DNA of 52,276 nt from Rudaea sp. (GTDB lineage Bacteria; Pseudomonadota; Gammaproteobacteria; Xanthomonadales; Rhodanobacteraceae): assembly GCA_031291055.1 (NCBI GenBank), contig JARLJU010000094.1:1-52276 (forward strand), given 5' to 3'. Under the pieces are notes generated by a model that was not told where the DNA came from, did not search any database, and saw only the letters and a list, made by a program, of their open reading frames with translations. The position numbers and the translations under genes were made by a program. Position 1 is the first letter of the stretch. Each line of letters begins with the position of its first letter. Shown piece after piece: positions 26,977 through 35,321 of this stretch.

Positions 26977-27310
26977 TGTTCAAGCCCTCTTCCGCCATAA
27001 GCGTGACCATGCGATTCCGCTCGTCTTCGTTGATCGAGTCGTGAATGTCGAAAATCCGTGTGCCGAACATGATGCGCATCGCGGCGACGTCTTTCGGGTT
27101 CGCGAGCTGCGGCACGTAGCGCACCGTCACTGAGTGCGTTACCGACGACTGGACCGCAGCCGCGGCGAGCCGTTCGCGGCCGGTTGTCGGCGATACCTTT
27201 CCCCGGCAGGTGAATACATCGACCCACGCATTGATCGGCTCGCCCAGTTCATCCTGCTCGGTCGACTTAGCCTGGAAGGTCAACAGGTGACGAAGTTCGC
27301 CGGCGCGCAT
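26969..27310 (-). CDS. Head-tail adaptor / head closure protein
   Basis: This 113-residue protein of the phage head-tail joining family (SPP1 gp16 type) starts at the ATG at 27310 (MRAGELRHLLTFQAK), which overlaps the stop of the previous gene (TGATG). The pattern of MRAGxLRHxLTFQ, a long beta hairpin, and the C-terminal RIFDIHDSINEDERNRMVTLM is diagnostic. It seals the portal after packaging. Confidence 0.9.
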   Translation of the reverse strand: MRAGELRHLLTFQAKSTEQDELGEPINAWVDVFTCRGKVSPTTGRERLAAAAVQSSVTHSVTVRYVPQLANPKDVAAMRIMFGTRIFDIHDSINEDERNRMVTLMAEEGLNNG

Positions 27311-27984
27311 CAGGCGTACCCCATGATCCGATAAGGGTCGAGCAGCGTGTCGACGTATGGCAATTCCTGCACCGTCACGCGCGTGGCGACCGACACTTCC
27401 TCTCGGTTCTCGTACAACGCACCGACGCGCAGAAGAACCCATGACTTGATTCCGGCTGGCACGTCCACGGCGGCGCCGTATCCAGCCGTGAAACTGATTT
27501 GCACCGCGTTCGTCGTGTTTTGCGTGTCGGGCCAGTAGGTGCCCGTCGTCGGCGTCAGAACGCCAGGCTCGCTGATCGCATCGACAACGTATGCCGATGG
27601 GTCCATTGTCTGTGTCACGCCGTTCGCATCGATGTACTTCACGGCATCGACGGACTGTAAGCGCGGAAACGGGATGTCGATCTTGCTACCGCGGAAGCGC
27701 ACCGCGTAGTTGCGCATGGTCATCCACGCGGACGGCAACTGATCAACTGGAACGTAACCCGGGATCACGCCGTAGTAGGTGTAAAACGGGAACGCGTCGA
27801 GGAACAGGTCCCACTTCTGGGTCACGAAGACGCGACGACACACGTTTTCGGCGTGAATCCGCGCGGCGCTGATCAGCATTGCGATCAGCGTGTCTTCGCC
27901 GGAGTCGGTCACGCGCAGATGCAGCTTTGCCTCATCCACCGTGACCGGCTCTTCTGCCGGCGCCTGCGTCAGTCTGATGCCCAT
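27310..27984 (-). CDS. Head-tail connector (HK97 gp6-like)
   Basis: This 224-residue protein begins MGIRLTQAPAEEPVTVDEAKLHLRV. The DEAKxHLRV helix and the following helix pair form the connector ring below the portal. The C-terminal part (FTAGYGAAVDVPAGIKSWVLL, LDPYRIM) completes the family pattern. It is preceded by a small capsid-region gene and followed by the head closure gene. Confidence 0.92.
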   Translation of the reverse strand: MGIRLTQAPAEEPVTVDEAKLHLRVTDSGEDTLIAMLISAARIHAENVCRRVFVTQKWDLFLDAFPFYTYYGVIPGYVPVDQLPSAWMTMRNYAVRFRGSKIDIPFPRLQSVDAVKYIDANGVTQTMDPSAYVVDAISEPGVLTPTTGTYWPDTQNTTNAVQISFTAGYGAAVDVPAGIKSWVLLRVGALYENREEVSVATRVTVQELPYVDTLLDPYRIMGYA

Positions 27985-27987
27985 GCT

Positions 27988-28266
27988 TTAGCTTGCCGCA
28001 GCCTGCGAAGCGCCAGCCGGGTCGGGCTGCTTATCTTCGGTAATCGCGGCGGCCACCTCGGCGGCCGTTGCGGGATCTTCAATCCCGACAACGTCAGCGC
28101 CCTTGCTGGACGCGTACGCGACGGCATCCTCGTGATTGTCGACAACGCCAGCGGTGGTCAGCGCCTTGATGACGTTTTCCGGGCCCTCGACAAGCTGGCC
28201 GCACTTGATGCCCAAGCCAACGTGATCGGCGAGCACACGCGCGCGCGCCGTTTGAACTTTTGCCAT
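27988..28266 (-). CDS. Small head-region protein, unknown
   Basis: This 92-residue protein begins MAKVQTARARVLADHVGLGIK. Its 3' half is Ala/Asp/Glu-rich. A gene of this size is common between capsid and connector genes of HK97-like phages, where it may decorate the head or form a soluble cofactor. I do not recognise a named family. A good purine-rich leader precedes the ATG. Confidence 0.8.
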   Translation of the reverse strand: MAKVQTARARVLADHVGLGIKCGQLVEGPENVIKALTTAGVVDNHEDAVAYASSKGADVVGIEDPATAAEVAAAITEDKQPDPAGASQAAAS

Positions 28267-28338
28267 GATGGACTTCCTGAGAGAGGTGATGCGGCGAGCC
28301 GAGGCCCGCCGCGGGATAAACCGAAGACCCGCTTCCCG

Positions 28339-29595
28339 TTAGGTGGCCGAGTTCGCGTACGTCTTGACGGCGCCGCCTGCGTCGATCAGGTTGCCGCCCG
28401 TGCGAAGGAAGCCAACGAAGCCGATCTGACCATTCAGCGTGAATGCCGAATCGGTCATACGGAACAGCGTCAGGTCCATCACGTCGCGGATGACGTATTT
28501 CGAGAACTGCCCGAAAGCGATCGATTCCGCGTTCGCCGCCATCACCGGCATGTCCTGGTTGATGTAGATGGGGCGACCCATCAGCCGATCCGGTGCGCCG
28601 CCGTTGATCATGGCGTCGGCCTCATAGCCCGGCACGAAGATCGGGCGGTTTTGGCTATCCTTGATCTTGCGAATGGCCTTCACCGACGAGTCGTGCATCA
28701 TGTAACCAACGCCCGGCTGGTTCCGGTATGCCGGATCGATGGAGTGCTCGAGGTCGACCAGATCGTCATAGATCACGGTGAGCGTCTGGCCGGTCGCGCC
28801 TACCTTGCCGGTGTTGGCGGCCGTAATGAGGCCGCGCGGCTGGCCGGTGCCGCTGCCGGTGGTGAAATGGGTGTTCTGGATACGGCCCAGGCGCATCGCC
28901 AGAAGGCTCTGGATGTACGCCTCGATGTCGATGAACGAGTCCTGCACCAGTTCGAACGGCAGCGCAATCTTCTTCGAGCTGTACTTATAGACATCCATCG
29001 AAATATTGCCGAACGCGGTATCGAGGCCCGTAACCGGCGCGTTCTGGCCGACGATTTCACCAACTTCTGCCGTCGGATCGGTGGTCGGAAAGTTCATCGA
29101 CGCACCCGTCGCTGTACGAATCGCATGCGCTACGGCGCGCATTCCGCCGTATGCCTTCATTGCGATTTCCAGCGAGCGCTGGTATTCGGTCGCCACCGTG
29201 AAGCCGCCTTCCGTGGTGGTGGTCGTCGACATCGCGTTGCGGATGTCGGGGGTCTGCCGGGCGAGCATGCGCACACGGTCTTCGTCGGCCATGTTGGAAA
29301 TACCGCCGGCCATGAAGGCGCGGAGTGCGCGGGTCTCATCGCCGTGAGCGCCGAGCGTGCGCGTCGCAGCGTTCATTGCTGCAGCATGCTGAGCGGCCGG
29401 GTCTTCCGCGGCGAGCTGCGCGCGACGGCTCTCGCGAGCGATTTCGCTGTCGATGGCCTCGATCTCGGCCAGAATCGAATCCATGCGCTCGGCATCGGCG
29501 GCCGGCATGCGCTGGTCGGCGGGGAACTTGTTGTTGATCTCGTTGGCTTCTTTCGCCTTCGAATTGCGCAATTCACGCAGTTGTTGCAGCTTCAT
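28339..29595 (-). CDS. Major capsid protein (HK97 gp5 family)
   Basis: This 418-residue capsid protein has an N-terminal delta domain. The first roughly 110 residues are charged helices (MKLQQLRELRNSKAKEANEI) that act as an internal scaffold and are expected to be removed by the ClpP-like protease encoded upstream. The HK97 fold core follows: TTTTEGGFTVATEYQRSLEI, FELVQDSFIDIEAYIQSLL, GSGTGQPRGLITA, and FGQFSKYVIRDVMDLTLFR. CAGGAG precedes the ATG. A strong terminator-like hairpin lies just upstream. Confidence 0.95.
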   Translation of the reverse strand: MKLQQLRELRNSKAKEANEINNKFPADQRMPAADAERMDSILAEIEAIDSEIARESRRAQLAAEDPAAQHAAAMNAATRTLGAHGDETRALRAFMAGGISNMADEDRVRMLARQTPDIRNAMSTTTTTEGGFTVATEYQRSLEIAMKAYGGMRAVAHAIRTATGASMNFPTTDPTAEVGEIVGQNAPVTGLDTAFGNISMDVYKYSSKKIALPFELVQDSFIDIEAYIQSLLAMRLGRIQNTHFTTGSGTGQPRGLITAANTGKVGATGQTLTVIYDDLVDLEHSIDPAYRNQPGVGYMMHDSSVKAIRKIKDSQNRPIFVPGYEADAMINGGAPDRLMGRPIYINQDMPVMAANAESIAFGQFSKYVIRDVMDLTLFRMTDSAFTLNGQIGFVGFLRTGGNLIDAGGAVKTYANSAT

Positions 29596-29642
29596 GTGAA
29601 GACTCCTGATTGGAATGACCGCTCGCGCAGGTCGTTAGGACG

Positions 29643-29664
29643 AAAAAAAACCGCCGTGAGGCGG
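29643..29664 (-). terminator. Intrinsic terminator/attenuator ahead of the capsid gene
   Basis: The minus-strand stem CCGCC-TCAC-GGCGG is followed by eight Ts. It sits between the protease and capsid genes inside the structural block. It is a canonical intrinsic terminator, so the capsid gene depends on read-through, antitermination or a promoter I could not identify. Confidence 0.75.
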
Positions 29665-29688
29665 CTGTTCTCAGGTGCGCGAGGCGCG

Positions 29689-30423
29689 TCACTGATGGGC
29701 AATGCGATTCAGCATCTTCATGCGCTGCTGCTGACGTTCGCGGTGTTCTGCTGCGATAGCATCAATCTGCTCGGGCTCTTTCGGCTTCGGGGCGTTGGCG
29801 TAGGCACTCAGATCCCACGATGCCTGCGCTCTCGGCGCATTTTCGGCGACACGATCGGCAAGGCCGATTTCGACCGCCTCTTCCGCGGTGAACCACGTCT
29901 CTGCGCTCATAAGCGCTTTCATATCGTCCGCGCTCTTGCCGCTGCGCTTCGCGTACTGGCCAGCGATTACGCCGTCGGTCTTGTCGAGCAACGCCGACGT
30001 GGCCGCGAGATCAGCAGAATTGCCGATGGCGACAGTCCATGCGCAATGGATCATGTACATGGCGCCGTCCGACATTTCGACCTCATCGGCCGCCGATGCG
30101 ATCACGGTCGCCGCGCTCGCCGCGACGCCATCGATATACGCAATAACTTTCGCGCCTGTATCGCGGATCGCCGCGACGATCGCCTGCGCGGCGAACACAT
30201 CGCCACCCGGCGAATTGATGCGCAGATGAACCGTGCCGCCCTTGATGCCGCGAATTTGCGGCACGAGAGTTTGCGCCGAGACGCCGCCCCACCATTCCGC
30301 CGTGTCATCGTCCGCGACGATGGCGTCGTAAACGTAGATGGTTACGTCTTCGCCCTGCACGTCAAATGCCCGCGGCTGCGCCGGCCGGCGGTTTTTCGCC
30401 AGCAGCTGGATCAGCTTGCTCAT
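29689..30423 (-). CDS. Head maturation protease, ClpP-like
   Basis: This 244-residue serine protease processes the capsid scaffold domain. The ATG at 30423 overlaps the portal stop (ATGA). The ClpP fold carries INSPGGDVFAAQAI, the nucleophile Ser in GVAASAAT, the His in MYMIHCAW and an Asp in the following helix. The C-terminal tail (about 200-244) is charged and rich in Glu/Gln/Arg, as in phage versions. It is encoded between portal and capsid, the usual HK97 order. Confidence 0.94.
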   Translation of the reverse strand: MSKLIQLLAKNRRPAQPRAFDVQGEDVTIYVYDAIVADDDTAEWWGGVSAQTLVPQIRGIKGGTVHLRINSPGGDVFAAQAIVAAIRDTGAKVIAYIDGVAASAATVIASAADEVEMSDGAMYMIHCAWTVAIGNSADLAATSALLDKTDGVIAGQYAKRSGKSADDMKALMSAETWFTAEEAVEIGLADRVAENAPRAQASWDLSAYANAPKPKEPEQIDAIAAEHRERQQQRMKMLNRIAHQ

Positions 30424-31775
30424 GTTGCTCCCTGGTCTGGTTGTCCCGCCGGCGCCGGTGCCGTTTCTGGCTCTGCAGCCGGTTCGGCCACATTGGCGGT
30501 CTGCGCTATACCGCTGTTCACGACGTCTCCGCCTTCGACAGGCGGCAATAGTTTGAGGTGACGCACTTCGTTCTGCGTCATCCATCCTGGCTCTCCCGCA
30601 CGACCGAGCGCGATACGGAGCGCATCGTTTTCGCTCTTCAGGTCGCCTCGCTCCATACCGGAGACGTCAAACTCGCAGAAGATGCGCTGCCGTGAGGGCC
30701 AGACCTTCCGATTGAACTCTTGGTTGATTTTCACGAGATCGCGCAGCAACGTGAACTTCACAAAGCCACGGCTCATGTTCTCAACGCCGCTGCCCCACGA
30801 CGTCGTCTTCTCGGTCGAGCCGACCATGAACGGCGGCACTCCCAAGATGCGGCAGATTTCTTCGAGATCCCACTTGCTTGTCTCGAGGATCTGAGCATCG
30901 ACCGGCGACATAGTCAGTTCCTGCACCTTCAGCCCGCCAGTAAGGATCGCCGGCAGGTGCGAGTTCGCGACGCCGCTATGGCGCTCACCCCACGTGGCGC
31001 GCAGAAGGCGCGCCTGCTCTTCCGTCATGTTGCCGTCGGTAGTTAGCGCAAAGTCGGGCCGCGCGCCGTTCGAAAAGAACCGGGCGCTGTATTCCGCCGC
31101 CGCGATCGACGTCCCGACAGCCTGCCGTGCAGCGTATGTGATCGGGCTCGGACTGCGGATGCCGTCATAGCCGAGGCTTGGCACATGGATGATGTCGGCC
31201 GGATGCAGCACATACTCCGCGCCTACCAGCGGCTGCACGCGATACCAGAGATCGCCTTGGCCATCACGGAACGGGAAGACTCGCAGCGGATGATGCGCCT
31301 TGAACGACGAGATCGAACTGCTGCGGAATGACGGACGCACAATCTCCGCGAAGCAATCGCCATAGAACAGCCGCGCCGCTACCATGTACTCCCAGAACAC
31401 GGCCGCCGAAACGTCCGGCGCGGGCTGCTCGTTAAAAAGCCACCAGTACGGATGCTCGACACGCGCGCGGCCAGTTGGCGTGCGCTCGTAGATCTGCATC
31501 GGCAGCGTCGAGATCGCGCCGGCAATCAGCGCGACGCACGCGTAGACCGCAGAGACCTTCATTGCGGTCGTCTCGTTGACAACCGGCCCTGCGTTGCTGA
31601 TTGCACCGCCCCCGATGATGTTCGCCAGCTCCTGAACGGTCAGGCTCTGCCGCGTCTCGTTGAGGTTGTTGACCCGACCGGTCGTCTCAGGCCCATGCTG
31701 CGCGCGCCAGGCATTCAGCACGGACGAGCCCGGAATACGGGCCTTCGCCTGCGCCGCCTTGAATGCTTCGCTCAT
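30420..31775 (-). CDS. Portal protein (HK97 gp3 family)
   Basis: This 451-residue portal subunit forms the dodecameric DNA channel at one capsid vertex. Diagnostic stretches are VSAVYACVALIAGAISTLPMQ, YDGIRSPSPITYAARQAVG, ICRILGVPPFMVGSTEKTT and QEFNRKVWP. The C-terminal 40 residues are Pro/Ala/Glu-rich. Four-base overlaps with both the terminase and protease genes indicate tight translational coupling. Confidence 0.95.
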   Translation of the reverse strand: MSEAFKAAQAKARIPGSSVLNAWRAQHGPETTGRVNNLNETRQSLTVQELANIIGGGAISNAGPVVNETTAMKVSAVYACVALIAGAISTLPMQIYERTPTGRARVEHPYWWLFNEQPAPDVSAAVFWEYMVAARLFYGDCFAEIVRPSFRSSSISSFKAHHPLRVFPFRDGQGDLWYRVQPLVGAEYVLHPADIIHVPSLGYDGIRSPSPITYAARQAVGTSIAAAEYSARFFSNGARPDFALTTDGNMTEEQARLLRATWGERHSGVANSHLPAILTGGLKVQELTMSPVDAQILETSKWDLEEICRILGVPPFMVGSTEKTTSWGSGVENMSRGFVKFTLLRDLVKINQEFNRKVWPSRQRIFCEFDVSGMERGDLKSENDALRIALGRAGEPGWMTQNEVRHLKLLPPVEGGDVVNSGIAQTANVAEPAAEPETAPAPAGQPDQGAT

Positions 31776-33430
31776 AGGATCACGATTCCCGGTGTTGGTG
31801 CTGACTGCGGATTAAGACTCATCAGGGTTACAGCGTTGAAGCTGGCCATAAGCGGGTCGATTTTGGCGGTCCCGCTGGCCTGCTTGGTGATGTTCACGGC
31901 ATTTCCGACCGGTACCACTCGGGCATTGCCAACGCACCACGCCATCATTCGCTGGCCGCCGTGCGCAAGCACTCCTTCGGCAAGCTTGCGCTCTGTCGTT
32001 TTGATGGCACCGGACATCTTCCAGCCCTGCGAAATGCCGATGACGATCTCTTCCGGCACGCCGGCCTCGACCAGCGCATCCAGAATGGCGCCGATGCCGG
32101 CCGGGTCCGCACCAACCTTGTCGAGCAGCCCCGAAGCGAATATGAGCGAGACGATGTCGGCGACGTCGCGCACGTCGTCGCCGATCTGCTCGACGACGGT
32201 CAGATCACCCTCTTTCTCGAAGTCGCGCAGCGTCGGTGCGACCTCTTTGCGGCGCTCGAACACGGACGGATGCGCCCATGCGTGCGTCCATAACAGCCAG
32301 CGACGCGTCGATTTCTCGCGCCCGACGACTGCCAGGCCAAGCAAGTCATCGAGGCCGCCGCCGTCGATACCGACGTCGATTACTTCCGACCGCTCTATTA
32401 GCTGATCGAGCGTCAAACCCTGAACAACCGCCGCAGCCTCCCAGAATTCCGCGCCCGCCCAGCGATCGGAGCGCAGCGCAAGACCAATTTCGACGTTTGC
32501 GTGCTTCGCGAGAAAGCCGCGAAACGATTCCTCTCCCTCGGTCTGCGCCTTCTTGAACTCGCGCTCGAGGAACTCCTGATCAACCGAATAGCCGAGATTC
32601 GGATTGACCATGCCGAGGTTTTCGACCTTCAGGTGCTGCTTGCTCGCCACCATTTCGGGCGGGTGCTCGAAGATCACCGGTACGAAGCGCTTGTCTTCGA
32701 TCTTTCCGTCGCGCACGTCGCGCGCGTACTGCAACTTCTGGCGAAACACGCCCGCCGGCGGATCGTCAGACTGCGTGGTCAAATAGATCACGAAGCCTTC
32801 GGGCCGCGATGCCAGGCCGCCGATCGCCTCGCGCAGCATGTTCTCGGCATTGGCCTGTTTGCCGAACAACCAGAGCTCGTCGACCAGCGTTCCGACGCTC
32901 TTCTTGCCGCCGACCGTATTCGAATCGGCCGCGACGACCTTCAGCGTCGCACCGCTGTTCCGGTGCGTAATTGTCTTGATGTGGGTCTGGACCTGCAGCA
33001 GCTCATCGAGCTCTTCATCGTGCTTCACCATGTCCCGGCTCGGACTGAAGCTGTTTTGCGCAACCTCAATCGTCGGCGCTAGAATCGCGAACTCTGCCGA
33101 CTGACGCCAATTGAGGATGACCGCGGTCATCATGATCCCGGCCGCGATCGTCGACTTCGAGTTCTTTTTCGGCAGGCAGATGAACCATTCGGTGATCAGC
33201 CGCCTGCCGCTGTCCGGGTCGTACGCGCCGAAGATCGACGCGACCAGGTCGAACACCCACTGGGCGCACGACTCACCGAATGTCGGGCTGCCCGGCGCGT
33301 CGACGATCTTCAATTGCTTGAAGATCGCAAGCGCCTGCTCAGCCTGGTCGGGAAAGATCGGCGGTGGAATGATGGACTCGCCGCGCTTGAGCCGGTCGGC
33401 CCAGTCGAGGCAGCTTGTCTTCCATTCCAT
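31772..33430 (-). CDS. terL: Terminase large subunit
   Basis: This 552-residue packaging motor has an N-terminal ATPase with Walker A LPKKNSKST (residues 86-94) and Walker B TLVDELW (Asp184-Glu185). The C-terminal RNase H-like nuclease domain includes DVGIDGGGLDDLLGLAVV (first metal Asp) and ASGLLDKVGADPAGIGAI. The sequence type is that of HK97-family terminases used with cohesive ends. The portal gene overlaps it by four bases, and the small subunit lies just upstream. Confidence 0.95.
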   Translation of the reverse strand: MEWKTSCLDWADRLKRGESIIPPPIFPDQAEQALAIFKQLKIVDAPGSPTFGESCAQWVFDLVASIFGAYDPDSGRRLITEWFICLPKKNSKSTIAAGIMMTAVILNWRQSAEFAILAPTIEVAQNSFSPSRDMVKHDEELDELLQVQTHIKTITHRNSGATLKVVAADSNTVGGKKSVGTLVDELWLFGKQANAENMLREAIGGLASRPEGFVIYLTTQSDDPPAGVFRQKLQYARDVRDGKIEDKRFVPVIFEHPPEMVASKQHLKVENLGMVNPNLGYSVDQEFLEREFKKAQTEGEESFRGFLAKHANVEIGLALRSDRWAGAEFWEAAAVVQGLTLDQLIERSEVIDVGIDGGGLDDLLGLAVVGREKSTRRWLLWTHAWAHPSVFERRKEVAPTLRDFEKEGDLTVVEQIGDDVRDVADIVSLIFASGLLDKVGADPAGIGAILDALVEAGVPEEIVIGISQGWKMSGAIKTTERKLAEGVLAHGGQRMMAWCVGNARVVPVGNAVNITKQASGTAKIDPLMASFNAVTLMSLNPQSAPTPGIVIL

Positions 33431-33433
33431 CGA

Positions 33434-33904
33434 TCACTTCCGGTTGTTCACCACCAGCTTCGGGGGAGCCGTCGCCGCAAACTTGCCGGCGCCGACCTTC
33501 TTTGCTGCATCAGCCTTCGCGTCTTTCTTGCCGGCCTCGCCTACCTTGGCGTGCACGAACGGCATGAGCGCCTTCGCCGCGTCGACGCGCAATTTCGGTT
33601 CCGTGCGGCCGTCATTCATGGCGGCGATCAGAAACGCCTTCGGGTCGGTGAAGTTCGTCATCGACTCGACATCGAATTTCGGGACCGACTTCTCTTCCAG
33701 CGCTGGCGGTTCGGCTTTCGGCTTCGATTCCTGCTGGATGCGCTGGGCAGCTAGGTAGAGAACGACGTCCTTGTCTTTAACAAGTCGCGACCCGGCAGCC
33801 GACGCGGTCGCGGCGCTGTAGCCTGCCGCGATAGCCGCGTCCTTATTGGATTTCCCGGCTAAAACAGCGTCGGCAAAGAGCCGTTTCTTGCTGTTAAAAG
33901 CCAT
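33434..33904 (-). CDS. terS: Terminase small subunit
   Basis: This 156-residue DNA-recognition subunit starts at the ATG at 33904 (MAFNSKKRLFADAVL) with GGAG upstream; the TTG fifteen bases earlier is less likely. The N-terminal helix-turn-helix (KRLFADAVLAGKSNKDAAIA, then AGYSAATASAAGSRLVKDKD) is typical of small terminases. The C-terminus is Ala/Lys-rich and basic. It lies directly before the large subunit. Confidence 0.9.
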   Translation of the reverse strand: MAFNSKKRLFADAVLAGKSNKDAAIAAGYSAATASAAGSRLVKDKDVVLYLAAQRIQQESKPKAEPPALEEKSVPKFDVESMTNFTDPKAFLIAAMNDGRTEPKLRVDAAKALMPFVHAKVGEAGKKDAKADAAKKVGAGKFAATAPPKLVVNNRK

Positions 33905-34042
33905 TAACAAAAGCTCCAAAAAGGGAAAAATTCTGCGCGTGAGAGAACGGTCGGTTTCCCGTCATGCGAAACGCCAAAGATTCGACACCCCCACCCCCAA
34001 CGTCGACGCAGAGGCCATCAGCAGGCCGCAGGACGGCCTCGT

Positions 34043-34360
34043 TCAACCTCGTGCACGTGCTGCCGCCTCTTGCGCAGTCTTCGTGTTGTGGCAGTCAACG
34101 CACAAAAGGTTGAGATTTCCATCGTCGTTGCTGCCGCCCTGTTCGAGCGGCACGTCGTGGTCGACCTGATCGCGCCACGGCAACCACACGCAACCGCAGC
34201 CCTGACACCTGAACTGCTGCTCGACAGCAACGCGCTGGCGCGTCTTCACCCACTTGCTACCGCGTATGCGTGGTGTCGTGCCTGCCTTTGCTTCGAGCGT
34301 TGCTACGCGGTTGGTGTTGGTCGCCTGGATGCGCGGCCGCAACGTCTTAAGCCTACTCAC
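34043..34360 (-). CDS. HNH endonuclease, packaging-associated
   Basis: This 105-residue HNH nuclease starts at a GTG overlapping the previous stop (GTGA). A treble-clef zinc site is visible from Cys52, Cys55, Cys87 and Cys90, with the catalytic His in QVDHDVPLEQGG (His68) and DGNLNLLCVDCHNTK. An HNH gene directly before terS/terL is a hallmark of phages that cut cohesive ends with the help of the HNH protein. Confidence 0.93.
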   Translation of the reverse strand: MSRLKTLRPRIQATNTNRVATLEAKAGTTPRIRGSKWVKTRQRVAVEQQFRCQGCGCVWLPWRDQVDHDVPLEQGGSNDDGNLNLLCVDCHNTKTAQEAAARARG

Positions 34361-34581
34361 ACTGCGCCTCGCGCTTGTCGACCATCACCGAGGATCGCCA
34401 TCAATGCATGTGGGCGCAGACATTCAGACGGAAACTGAGCGCACCCACCATCCCAACGCACGGTGCGCTTTCCGTTAGCCTCGACAGCAATCACTTCCAT
34501 GATTGGTGACCCACTGTTGAGAACGCAGGTATCTCCAACACCGAACCGATGGTCGCGGTCGGGGCGCCAAACGAGTCGCAT
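34357..34581 (-). CDS. YodC-like DUF2158 protein
   Basis: This 74-residue protein starts MRLVWRPDRDHRFGVGDTCV. The segment FGVGDTCVLNSGSPIMEV followed by a Trp/Cys pair and FPSECLRPH fits the small YodC/DUF2158 SH3-like family. Its function is unknown. Longer upstream frames are rejected because the family begins here. Its stop overlaps the HNH start. Confidence 0.78.
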   Translation of the reverse strand: MRLVWRPDRDHRFGVGDTCVLNSGSPIMEVIAVEANGKRTVRWDGGCAQFPSECLRPHALMAILGDGRQARGAV

Positions 34582-34586
34582 GTTCT

Positions 34587-34742
34587 TCACTCGACGATCA
34601 CCCGCATCGCACGCTTGATCTTGGCTTGGAGCTTCGCCTGATCCGGCACATTGCCTCTGAGAATGCAGCAGATCGCGAGCACGCGCAGGTATGGCTTGAG
34701 CCACCATGCAAATGTCACGCTCAACTTGATCTGGCATGCCAT
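34587..34742 (-). CDS. Small phage membrane protein
   Basis: This is a 51-residue open frame, MACQIKLSVTFAWWLKPYLR, with one hydrophobic segment (AWWLKPYLRVLAICCIL) and a basic helical C-terminus. GGAG lies six bases before the ATG, and the YodC-like gene begins five bases after its stop. Small one-segment proteins with a WLKPYL core are common in Burkholderia phages. The function is unknown. It heads the late leftward gene series. Confidence 0.7.
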   Translation of the reverse strand: MACQIKLSVTFAWWLKPYLRVLAICCILRGNVPDQAKLQAKIKRAMRVIVE

Positions 34743-34830
34743 GAGGCGCTCCAACGCAAAAGCTTCGATATACAACCACTGTAGAATCGTTGCGCCGGGA
34801 GGGCCGGCACAACTCATATGGGGGCTGAAA

Positions 34831-35220
34831 ATGACGGAAGAAGCAGCTATCGTCGTCAACTCAATTGACGGATACAAAACAACGGACGACGGCAAATACG
34901 TGCTGATTAAGACAGACCAGCCAATCCCGCTTGGCATCTCGGTCGACGCTCTGCCTCAGCTTTTCCAAGCGACCGTCGACGGCATGGGCAATGCAAAAAA
35001 GGCAACAGGCTCGAATGAACGTTTTGTCGTCGACTGTCAATGGTGGGAAATCGGTGTCGAGCAGAATGCTCCAAACCTCATCCTATCTCTGACTGTGCAA
35101 GGCGGCGGCCGACTTGACTTTCGCCTGCCACTCACACAGGCGCCACACATTCGAGATGTACTCGTGTCGATAACCGGCCAGGGACCAACAAGTGCACCAG
35201 ATGGTGTGACGAAGCAGTGA
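34831..35220 (+). CDS. Rightward cargo gene in the leftward block, unknown
   Basis: This 129-residue soluble protein starts MTEEAAIVVNSIDGYKTTDD, with GGGGG eight bases before the ATG. It is oriented against all neighbours and is AT-richer than they are. A terminator follows its stop directly. It looks like an independently expressed gene (moron) set between the early and late leftward genes. A possible -10 (TAGAAT near 34781) lies in the divergent region, but the -35 is weak. I recognise no family. Confidence 0.75.
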   Translation: MTEEAAIVVNSIDGYKTTDDGKYVLIKTDQPIPLGISVDALPQLFQATVDGMGNAKKATGSNERFVVDCQWWEIGVEQNAPNLILSLTVQGGGRLDFRLPLTQAPHIRDVLVSITGQGPTSAPDGVTKQ

Positions 35221-35230
35221 GAAAAGCAAA

Positions 35231-35260
35231 AAGCCCGAGAGGTTTTCACCTGACGGGCTT
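35231..35260. terminator. Bidirectional terminator between convergent genes
   Basis: A 7-bp outer stem (AAGCCCG/CGGGCTT) encloses a second small hairpin (AGGT-TTTC-ACCT). The outer stem is followed by T5 on the minus strand and CTTC on the plus strand. It ends both the 34831 gene and the early leftward genes. Confidence 0.8.
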
Positions 35261-35321
35261 CTTCGATTCGTCTGGGCGCGACTCTGCCCTCGAGCGAAAT
35301 TCTAGGACAACACGAAAAAGT

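Noticed and set aside
27853..30561. A 902-codon open frame antisense to capsid and protease genes
   Set aside because: High-GC third positions leave the opposite strand open. Its composition is Arg/His-rich, and well-defined capsid, connector and protease genes lie on the other strand.
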